From positions 620,001-684,000 of the forward strand of contig JAWKRG010000004.1 in NCBI GenBank assembly GCA_041389725.1: a DNA stretch of 64,000 nt. The letters are read 5' to 3'. Below are positions 7,409 through 14,656 of the stretch, piece after piece. Origin of the DNA: Polyangiaceae bacterium (GTDB taxonomy: Bacteria > Myxococcota_A > Polyangia > Polyangiales > Polyangiaceae). The translations under genes and the position numbers were made by a program. Below the pieces are notes generated by a model. The model had not been told where the DNA came from, searched no databases, and saw only the letters and a list, made by a program, of their open reading frames with translations. Numbering within the stretch: the stretch's first letter is position 1; the number at the start of each line of letters is the position of its first letter.

Positions 7409-8983
7409 CTAGCTGATGGACACCTTGGTAAGCGTGACCTGGAATCCAAGAGAGGCGAGTTGGTTGGCCGCGTTCCGCAAAGTAACTCTGCTGAAGAACG
7501 GCAAGCGAAGCTCCCTTCCAGATTGGCTGGCGATTACGTACGCAACCTCCCAGTGGTGCGCATCGGGTCTACGCATGGGGTTCTTGAGACGGTGGCCTTT
7601 GCACAGCATGGGGTTCAATCGCTTTCGGAACTCCGCATCAGCTACGAACGCTGCGGCCGACACGGCGCCCTGGGCGAACAAGTGGCTGAGCACAGCTGAG
7701 CCGCGGTATCGCTTCACATGCAACATCTGTCGGCTAGAAGTAAGCACGTCACAAAACTCAATCCGGCTCTTGCCCCCGCCATACGTGATGTTCTTTCGGT
7801 CCATCAGACAAGACCCCTGGAGGGACTTGGCGAGGCGTCGATTGTACTTGGCCTCATCATCGGGTGTTGAGTACTCGATCAGCGGGCATCGGGTACTAGG
7901 AATGGCGCTGATTGCCGAGTCCACACTGCGGGCAAAGCGACTATCAATGTGGAACCATTGCCCGTTGTTCAGGAGGTATGTTTCGCCAGACAGTTCAACT
8001 TCTGCATAGAGGCAATTGAACACCGACCAATGGTCGGACTCCTCGCCGCTTGTCGCGGAGAACGCATGGACCCGATGCCGTTTGGCAGTCGGGAGGTCGA
8101 GATTCTGGAGGCCTCGTACCTGGGCGAGGTACGTACTCAAGTGGATGTCCTCAAGCAGCGGTTTGGTCTTCGAAGTCGTGTAGCGAAACCCTCCAACATC
8201 CGTCCATTCCATCAGGTCGGGGACGGCCAACCATTTCCGCTCTAGGTTCGACGCACGAAGGTCCTCAAAGAGCGTCTCATTTAACTGGTTGACCACACCC
8301 ACATCACGCACTTCGACTATGTTGCCAATCCACGGGTGTTTTCGACGATACGTCGAGTCCTGTGACGCCGTGAGGTAGCGAGCCAGAAGGTCTACCAACC
8401 CAGCGAGCTTCACTCGTGCGGCGACGGAGAGGGCATCCATTCCTGCCAAGCGGCTACCGAATTCAGGATCGGATGGGGTGCCGACGACTGCACGCAGTAG
8501 GTCCCGCTCTACGTTCAGTCCGAAATCGCCGAACGTGCCCTCCTTGCTGGCTTGTTCCCTGACGTGCGTCGTGATCCCCTCGAAGGTCTTTCTGTCTATT
8601 GATCGTATCTGGTTTTCGCCGACGGTATTGAGCGTGACTCTCAGTCCGAAGGACTCCTCAACCGCGCCTCGATTTATGAACGACCGGCCGTAGCCGAAGG
8701 TCAGTGCAAACAGCCGCTTCTTCACCGGAACCACCAGAACAGCAGAAGCTGAGGCGCTTCTCAGGCCGAGTTTGTTGGGGTCGATTGCGTTCTCGAAGAA
8801 GGCCGCCCAACTTGGCACGCCATAGGTGGATGGGCGGGTGTACAGCAGGCCGACGTGCCGTCCTTCGGAGCTTATTGCCGTCCTCGACGGCGGCGCTTCC
8901 TCCAGCAAGGTTGCCTCGGTTTCCCCGGGCTTCGCGAGGAACACCGTGAGAGAACGTACCGGAAGTCTGGCTGTCCTAGACAT
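7409..8983 (-). CDS. TIGR04141 / DUF6119 family protein
   Basis: This 524-residue protein matches the family labelled sporadically distributed protein TIGR04141 (DUF6119). Recognised features are the N-terminal RSLTVFLAKPG, an internal FGYGRSFINRG and WFHIDSRFA, and the C-terminal IEFCDVLT followed by MLHVKRYRGSAVLSHLFAQG, the most conserved part of the family. Its biochemical activity is not established. I chose the ATG at 8983 because GGGAGAGGG lies just before it. It is 164 bp downstream of a GmrSD-like DUF262/HNH gene on the same strand and probably shares its transcript. The family's patchy distribution and the lower GC here fit a mobile defence-type gene; that role is an inference. Confidence 0.85.
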   Translation of the reverse strand: MSRTARLPVRSLTVFLAKPGETEATLLEEAPPSRTAISSEGRHVGLLYTRPSTYGVPSWAAFFENAIDPNKLGLRSASASAVLVVPVKKRLFALTFGYGRSFINRGAVEESFGLRVTLNTVGENQIRSIDRKTFEGITTHVREQASKEGTFGDFGLNVERDLLRAVVGTPSDPEFGSRLAGMDALSVAARVKLAGLVDLLARYLTASQDSTYRRKHPWIGNIVEVRDVGVVNQLNETLFEDLRASNLERKWLAVPDLMEWTDVGGFRYTTSKTKPLLEDIHLSTYLAQVRGLQNLDLPTAKRHRVHAFSATSGEESDHWSVFNCLYAEVELSGETYLLNNGQWFHIDSRFARSVDSAISAIPSTRCPLIEYSTPDDEAKYNRRLAKSLQGSCLMDRKNITYGGGKSRIEFCDVLTSSRQMLHVKRYRGSAVLSHLFAQGAVSAAAFVADAEFRKRLNPMLCKGHRLKNPMRRPDAHHWEVAYVIASQSGRELRLPFFSRVTLRNAANQLASLGFQVTLTKVSIS

Positions 8984-9147
8984 GGCCCTCTCCCAAGAAC
9001 GGAACATCGCATTGCTCAGCCAAGCCGCCACGCTGTTCCGACGGGGACGATGGGTCGTTCACATACCGCTCGCGCGCGGGCGTCCAGTCGGTCTGCAGCG
9101 CACTCGCCCAACGGATTGGCTTACCTTGCATGTTGTCCCCCAAAGGT

Positions 9148-10941
9148 TCAATGCGGCGTGGTCTGCTCCTCGACCCCGCCGAACAACTCCGCCTCCAGCG
9201 ATCGGCGCAGAGCCTTCACATCATCATCGAGAATCCGGACTACCTTCTCGCCCCGGTCTTCGAGAAAGATCTCGAACAAATCATCGTACGACCCGTCGAC
9301 TATCGCCGCTGGAATCAGGTGTTGCGCGAGTGCGTCCTCGAGTTCTGGATTTCTGCTCTTCAGTTCGCCGAAATACTGCCCAGGTCGCTTCTTCCCGATC
9401 TGAATGTTGGTGAGCTTTGGTATTAGCGCTCGGTTCAGCACGCAGTCGACTCCTCGTGTGTCCGGTAGCGAAGCAAGGTACTTGCGCGGGAAGATGTGAT
9501 GGTCATCGAGGTTGCCATCGCGATAGTTTATCCGTGAGTTGCTACTCCAGTCTGTGACACCGCCAGCCTTCCAGTGCACCAGATTGAGAACACCTCGGTA
9601 GATCGCGTTGTACTTCTTGGATATCGACAGCAGGTCCGCAGGTTCCGTAACCTGATAGGCAAACTTCCCGAGGTAGTCACGACCGATGGCAACCTCGCCA
9701 CGAGCGATCCCGCGAAGTGCCCTTGCATCAAGTAGGACGATTTCCTGGGAGGCACTCGAGTAGCGCTGCGAAAAGATGGTGGACCAGTACCAGTAGGTGA
9801 GAAACCTCTTCTGCAAAGGCGTAAGCTGCGAGAAGTCTTGCTTGGGAAGTTCACGCAGAAACATCATCAAGGGAATGAGCAGGTTCTCGTAAGGCAACCA
9901 CGGTCGGGCCACCAGCAGGTGGTTGTCGAAGAGGTAGTCGAAAGCCTTGCGATAGAGGACGCCTAGCGAGTCCCAGTGCTCATTGAAGTGGGACTGGCTC
10001 AACGTCGAGAGAATGTACTGCCTCCCTATGTCTCGACCGTCGCTTGTGACGTAGGCGACCGCCCTGACAAGTTCATTTCTACCCAGGCCATAGGTCGGAA
10101 ACTCCTCCTCGAACTCCTCTGCCTTTGATCTCAGGTTGAAGCCTGCGTATAGCTTTGCGGCGAGGATGTCGATGAAGTTGAGCTGAATGCCCCGGCTATT
10201 GCTGCGCTCGAAGAAGAGCGAGAACTTCTCTTCGTCAGTATCCAACAGGTAGTAGGAAAGAAGCTTTTCTGCCCGAAATAGGTTCTGCAGTTGGGTGGAA
10301 AAATGCAAGTACGCGTCGAAAGCCGACTCGAAGTTCTCGCCAAGAGTCGCCCCGTATTGAGATGCCTCGAAGAGCTCTGCCTTGCTCTTCTCGCGTACGA
10401 TTTCGCCACGCAGCATCTTGAAGCAGTCAGATATTCGGATGGAGATGCGATCTGGAGATTCGCTTCCCGCTACCTCGAACAGCACGTCCTCGATGGTTCG
10501 GTCCGCCAGTTGCTTCGCCTGCACTTCTTTGGGGAGGTCCTCGTCGTTTCGCAAGATTACCCAAACCTCATCGGTCCCCTTCATGGCCCGGTACAGAGAG
10601 GTAGCGCGCTGCTGACCGTCGAGGAGAAGTCGAAATTGGCCGGTTTTGACCCGCTGGTTGATTTCCGACTTCGTGTAGCTCCGAAGTTCCAGCTTGGCGC
10701 GACTCCCCCTGCCTTTGCGTGGGCGCAGGTCCAGCTCGCGCACCGTTAGTTCAAAAGTCGGTACGCCGAAGATCAGTGAACCTATGAAGATATCGCGTAT
10801 CAGTGAGTCAAACAGCTCGTAGGTCTTGATCTGCTCCCATACAAAGTCCCGTTGGAACTCCGGAAGGACCACGTCACCAGCTTCGATCGAAGAAACCAAC
10901 TGATCGATCGACTCGGTCTTTTGACTAGTATCCACCGCCAC
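9148..10941 (-). CDS. GmrSD-like DUF262/DUF1524 HNH protein
   Basis: The 597-residue protein has the DUF262 (GmrS-like) nucleotide-binding domain at the N-terminus, with LPEFQRDFVW at 26-35 and the diagnostic DGQQRATSLYRAM from residue 108, and a C-terminal HNH nuclease region with LDDHHIFPRKYL at about 478-489, LNRALIP and NIQIGKKRPGQY. This is the two-domain layout of type IV modification-dependent restriction enzymes such as GmrSD, which use NTP and cut modified phage DNA. Related DUF262 proteins also act in other defence systems. The start is a GTG at 10941 with GGAGGG six bases upstream. It leads the unit that continues with the TIGR04141 gene. Substrate modification and NTP preference cannot be read from sequence. 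Confidence 0.88.
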   Translation of the reverse strand: MAVDTSQKTESIDQLVSSIEAGDVVLPEFQRDFVWEQIKTYELFDSLIRDIFIGSLIFGVPTFELTVRELDLRPRKGRGSRAKLELRSYTKSEINQRVKTGQFRLLLDGQQRATSLYRAMKGTDEVWVILRNDEDLPKEVQAKQLADRTIEDVLFEVAGSESPDRISIRISDCFKMLRGEIVREKSKAELFEASQYGATLGENFESAFDAYLHFSTQLQNLFRAEKLLSYYLLDTDEEKFSLFFERSNSRGIQLNFIDILAAKLYAGFNLRSKAEEFEEEFPTYGLGRNELVRAVAYVTSDGRDIGRQYILSTLSQSHFNEHWDSLGVLYRKAFDYLFDNHLLVARPWLPYENLLIPLMMFLRELPKQDFSQLTPLQKRFLTYWYWSTIFSQRYSSASQEIVLLDARALRGIARGEVAIGRDYLGKFAYQVTEPADLLSISKKYNAIYRGVLNLVHWKAGGVTDWSSNSRINYRDGNLDDHHIFPRKYLASLPDTRGVDCVLNRALIPKLTNIQIGKKRPGQYFGELKSRNPELEDALAQHLIPAAIVDGSYDDLFEIFLEDRGEKVVRILDDDVKALRRSLEAELFGGVEEQTTPH

Positions 10942-11110
10942 TTTCTTCCCTCCGCATGTCCCAGCCCCGGCAGCATCCTACCGGTCATGGTCGCCCTCCG
11001 GAAGATCGCGTTCGCCGGCACAGCCCCTTCACCACAGCGCGCTCTCCGCGCCCTCGTGGCCTTTCACCCCCTGAACTCGCCCCTTCGCCCCCAATCCCTG
11101 TCACTTTCTT

Positions 11111-11968
11111 CTACGGACACGCCACCGGCGGTACCTCGGCGGGGCTGGCGCCGTCGGAGATTAGTTTGGCGGCGGCGAAGACGGGGCGCCAGCGGTCGAG
11201 GCGGGTGAATTCGGCGCGGCCGGCGGTGTGTTCGCTGCCGTCCATGGCGGCGCGGGAGATGACGCCGACGACTTCGCCGGGGTTGCTGCTCATGGCGGGG
11301 CCGCCGGAGTCGCCGGGGCAGATCGATGCGGTGAGGCGGAAGCGGCTGTCCAGGATGTCTTTGATGGCGCCGCCGGTGCGTTGCTTGCGGCGAATGGCGT
11401 CGCTGCTCATGGCGCAGCGGCCGAAGCCCACGGGTTCGATGCGTTCGCCGGCGGTGGGTGGATCCGTGAGGCGCGGCTCGGCGGTGGTGACGCCGATGAG
11501 TTTGCGCTCCAACACGAGTACGGCGATGTCGCCCACGCCTGCGGCGTGTCCACAGGGCGGCGCCACGATGGCTTTCACGCCGACTTCGCCCCAGGGCAAG
11601 TCGTCGCCGCCGAGTTCGACCTGAATCGATCGCGGTTCCACGTCGCGATTCATGAACTCGCCGTAGTTGTCGCGCTCACTCACGCAGTGATGCGCGGTCA
11701 GCACCTGATCCTCGGCGATCAGCGTTCCCGAACACGTCACCTTGCCTGCCACCACGCGCACCACGTAGTCGTCTTCGCGCGCTAGCGCGAAGGGGATCAT
11801 CGGCGCCATGCGCAGGTGCTCTTGCGATAGCGACGCGGGGGACGTTGGCGGATCGCTCTTGGCGTGGACTCGAAAGGGCTTCAGTCCGGAGCAAGCGGAC
11901 GAAAGGGTAGCCGCGACGGCGACCGCGGCCGGCAACAGAGACGGTCGCAGCGAGCGTCGCTGACTCAT
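11111..11968 (-). CDS. Secreted trypsin-like serine protease (lipoprotein)
   Basis: The 285-residue product has a lipoprotein signal (LSSAC at about 22-26) and an S1 peptidase domain. The catalytic triad is visible: LTAHHC with the histidine, GDIAVL with the aspartate, and CPGDSGGP with the serine. It should be anchored in a cell-envelope membrane and act on extracytoplasmic proteins; the substrate is unknown. Its ATG overlaps the stop of the preceding gene by four bases (ATGA), so the two are translationally coupled. The protein ends shortly after the protease fold with no extra domain. Confidence 0.9.
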   Translation of the reverse strand: MSQRRSLRPSLLPAAVAVAATLSSACSGLKPFRVHAKSDPPTSPASLSQEHLRMAPMIPFALAREDDYVVRVVAGKVTCSGTLIAEDQVLTAHHCVSERDNYGEFMNRDVEPRSIQVELGGDDLPWGEVGVKAIVAPPCGHAAGVGDIAVLVLERKLIGVTTAEPRLTDPPTAGERIEPVGFGRCAMSSDAIRRKQRTGGAIKDILDSRFRLTASICPGDSGGPAMSSNPGEVVGVISRAAMDGSEHTAGRAEFTRLDRWRPVFAAAKLISDGASPAEVPPVACP

Positions 11969-12498
11969 TGGCTGGTCGGCTCCAGTGCCACTTCGCGCAC
12001 GGCGATGCGGTAGGCGACGAGGGCTCGATTGGGCTCGAGCACGGAATCATTCACGCCCATGCGAACCATCTCGGACAGCACGCGCATGCGTCGCTCCCCC
12101 TTGGCCAACAGTGCTCGCGAGCACGATTCCTTGGAACATGCGTCCAGTGCTTTGCGCTGCGCATCCAAGGCCACGCTCGCGTTCCCGAGCTCCGTCAGGG
12201 TGCGCGCGCGAGCATCCGCGACGAGCGCCCGATCCTTCAATTGATCTGGCGCGCGGTCCAAAGTGGCGGCGGCGAGCCCGGGTGCACCTCGTGAAAGGTA
12301 CTCGTCCGTCAGCTCGACCAGGGCGGCGCCATCTTCAGGTGCGCGGCTCACTCGCGCTTCGAGGGGATCCAAGTCTGCACCAAGACCGGCACCCGCCAGC
12401 GCAGGCCCCGATGGAGTCGTGCCCGTCACCAACAGCCAGGCTCCGGCTGCGGTGAAAAGCGCCACTACCGTCCACGTGAGATCCCGCATCCCGAACAA
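11965..12498 (-). CDS. Membrane-anchored helical-repeat (TPR-like) protein
   Basis: The 177-residue protein has one N-terminal membrane segment (DLTWTVVALFTAAGAWLLVT) followed by an extracytoplasmic region of short amphipathic helices resembling tetratricopeptide repeats, as in LVELTDEYLSRGAPGLAAAT. It contains two close cysteines (ACSKESCSR) that could form a disulfide. It is coupled by a four-base overlap to the downstream trypsin-like protease, so it may tether or regulate that enzyme. The TPR assignment is by helix pattern only. Confidence 0.65.
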   Translation of the reverse strand: MFGMRDLTWTVVALFTAAGAWLLVTGTTPSGPALAGAGLGADLDPLEARVSRAPEDGAALVELTDEYLSRGAPGLAAATLDRAPDQLKDRALVADARARTLTELGNASVALDAQRKALDACSKESCSRALLAKGERRMRVLSEMVRMGVNDSVLEPNRALVAYRIAVREVALEPTSQ

Positions 12499-12576
12499 TC
12501 CAGTACCGACACCTGCCCTTGGGGAAAGTTCCCGCTCCTGGCTTCGACCCGAAAAAAAACTTCGGATTGGGTCATT

Positions 12577-13716
12577 CTACGCTTTTTTCTTAGAGGTGCT
12601 CCCCGCCGGCTCCGAAGTCCCCGAAACGTGGGCCAGGTCGTCCTTGTGGATGACGACCAGATCGCGCGACGCGGGACCGAAGCGAAGCTCGAGCTCGGGG
12701 CCTTGCTTGCCCGCAGCGTGGGCCAGATCCAGCGAACCCAAGCGTGTAAGACCTCGACCTACCTCGGCTCCATCGGGGTCGACCATGCGCACGGCGTCCC
12801 CCGGATTGAACTGACCGCGCAGGCCCAAGACGCCAACGGGCAAGAGGCTGCTGCGACCGGAACGAATCGCGCGCGCCGCTCCCGCGTCCAGCAGCAGCGT
12901 GCCCTTGGGGCGCAAGGTGTAGAGGATCCAATGCTTGCGGGCGCGCATGACCTCGCCCACTCGCGGAAAGAACGTGCCGACGTCTTCTCCTGCCGCGATG
13001 CGTAACAGCACGTCGGGCTCCAGGCCGTTGGCTACCACTACTGCGGCGCCCGCGTGTCGGGCCTTGTCCGCGGCGGCCAGCTTGCTCTCCATGCCGCCGC
13101 TGCCCACGCGCGGTCCTTCGCCTCGCGGGCCCGCGCCGATCTCCGTCGTCTCGGACATTTCCGCGATGCGCACTCCCGATGGATCCAGCACGCCCTCCAC
13201 GTCCGTCAGCAGCACGAGCAGATCCGCACCCACCAGGGGCGCCACCATGGACGCGAGTTGGTCGTTGTCGCCGAAGCGAATTTCATCCGTAGCGACGCTG
13301 TCGTTCTCGTTGATGATCGGAACCGCGCCGCTCTCAAGCAGCGCAGCGATGGCTTCGCGGGCGTTGTTGAGGCGCTCGCGATCCGCCAGATCGGCGTGGG
13401 TGAGCAGGATCTGCGCGCTGATCAGATCGTGCGCGCGGAAGGCTTCGTCCCAGCGGCGCATCAGCTCTACCTGACCGGCGCTGGCGGCGGCTTGTAGTCG
13501 CGACATCTCTTTGGGACGCGCGGCGTATTGCAGGCGCTCCATGCCGAGGGCGATCGCCCCGGAGGTCACGATCAGCACGCGCCGCTTGTCGTTCTGGATC
13601 TGCGCGACCTGGCTCGCCAACGCGCGGGGCAAGTCGGTCTGGCGCGCCAGGGCTCGCGAGCCGATCTTGACGATCAGTCGTCGCGCTTGACTCAGGCCGC
13701 CGCGAGTATCGGTCAT
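12577..13716 (-). CDS. proB: Glutamate 5-kinase
   Basis: The 379-residue enzyme phosphorylates L-glutamate with ATP in the first step of proline synthesis. The amino-acid kinase domain is complete: LIVKIGSRAL at the start, VTSGAIALGMERL, PIINENDSVATDEIRFGDND and the LLTDVEGVLDPSG nucleotide region, followed by a GSGGMESKLAAA loop. The last 100 residues form a PUA domain (RPKGTLLLDAGAARAI, FNPGDAVRMVDPDG), normal for the long ProB form. A lysine run closes the protein. The gene starts 49 bp after the stop of the ABC-ATPase-like gene and may be the last gene of that operon. No proA is present in the window. Confidence 0.95.
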   Translation of the reverse strand: MTDTRGGLSQARRLIVKIGSRALARQTDLPRALASQVAQIQNDKRRVLIVTSGAIALGMERLQYAARPKEMSRLQAAASAGQVELMRRWDEAFRAHDLISAQILLTHADLADRERLNNAREAIAALLESGAVPIINENDSVATDEIRFGDNDQLASMVAPLVGADLLVLLTDVEGVLDPSGVRIAEMSETTEIGAGPRGEGPRVGSGGMESKLAAADKARHAGAAVVVANGLEPDVLLRIAAGEDVGTFFPRVGEVMRARKHWILYTLRPKGTLLLDAGAARAIRSGRSSLLPVGVLGLRGQFNPGDAVRMVDPDGAEVGRGLTRLGSLDLAHAAGKQGPELELRFGPASRDLVVIHKDDLAHVSGTSEPAGSTSKKKA

Positions 13717-13765
13717 GGGCGCGAGGCTCTGGCCGACGGTGCGACTGTGTCAAGTCTTCTCGGCG

Positions 13766-14656
13766 TCAAGCGTCGAGGCCCTGCAGGGGAACCAGCTCGA
13801 GCAGGGGCGCGTCCGCTTCGATGGCCGCCGCTACCAGTGCGTCGAGCTGTGCGGCGTCCGCGGCATCCACACGCAGTTCACTGGGGCGACCCTCGTCCGT
13901 TGGGCTCATGGCTTCGGCGCCCAGCCCGCGCGCGCGTAGTCCTTCCAGCAGCGCGGCGGCGTTGCGCGCCACGATCAGGCGCACGCCCGCGGTCGAGTCG
14001 AGCAGCTCTTGCCCGCCTGCGCGCAAACCCGCCGTCGTGCGCAGCACCACGCTGTCGCAACGAGACAGCGCAGCGCGTTCGCGTCCGGTCGCGGCGATCG
14101 CCTTCGCGGTGAGCAGCAGATTGCGCCCTTCTGCTGCCAGGGCCAGGCGCGCGTCGAAGGCGTCCGCACTGGCGCTGTCCAGATCCGAGAAAGGTTCGTG
14201 CAGAAACAACGTCTGCGGGCTGGAGAGCAGCGCTGCCGCCAACTGCACGAAGCGCACGTCCACTGCCGCCAAGGTTTCGAAGCGGCGCGTGCAAAGATGC
14301 GCCAGGGTCAGCCGCTGCAAGATGTTGTTCGCCAGATCTTTCGCGCCACGCCCCGACCAGCCGAGCATGCTGGCGGCTTCCTGCAAGTAGCGTTCGACGG
14401 TCCAACTCGGTGGCAGCGGCAGCTCACTGGAGGCCACGCCCACGCTGCCGTCGCGCACGCCTTGTCGCGCGGGCATGCCGGCGATCTGCGCGCTACCCGC
14501 GACTTGCTCGGCGCGCCCGAGCAGCAGCTGACTGAGCGGTGAAAAGTCGCCCACCAGGGCCACGGCGCTGCGCCCGGTGGAGACGCTCCACCCTTCGCAC
14601 AGCACCTGACCTTCCAGATCGTCGATGCGCAGCTGGTCCAGCGCCAGCAGGGTCAC
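13766..14656 (-). CDS. ABC-ATPase-like protein without a Walker A motif
   Basis: The 296-residue protein has the overall layout of an ABC transporter ATPase: an N-terminal strand-rich part, a helical part, and LFLHEPFSDLD at 150-160, a clear variant of the Walker B / D-loop LLLDEPtsgLD. The position where GxxGxGKST should lie reads LVGDFSPLSQLLLG (34-47), with no glycine-lysine pair, and the LSGGQ signature is replaced by LAAVDVR. It should not bind ATP in the normal way. Its GTG start overlaps the stop of the SppA-like gene by four bases. A structural or regulatory role next to the protease is possible; decay of a duplicated transporter ATPase is the alternative. Confidence 0.7.
   Translation of the reverse strand: MTLLALDQLRIDDLEGQVLCEGWSVSTGRSAVALVGDFSPLSQLLLGRAEQVAGSAQIAGMPARQGVRDGSVGVASSELPLPPSWTVERYLQEAASMLGWSGRGAKDLANNILQRLTLAHLCTRRFETLAAVDVRFVQLAAALLSSPQTLFLHEPFSDLDSASADAFDARLALAAEGRNLLLTAKAIAATGRERAALSRCDSVVLRTTAGLRAGGQELLDSTAGVRLIVARNAAALLEGLRARGLGAEAMSPTDEGRPSELRVDAADAAQLDALVAAAIEADAPLLELVPLQGLDA

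Noticed and set aside
12550..12595. Intrinsic terminator at the proB end
   Set aside because: The A- and T-runs there fall partly in the lysine codons of proB and the CCGAA/TTCGG stem is only five pairs.
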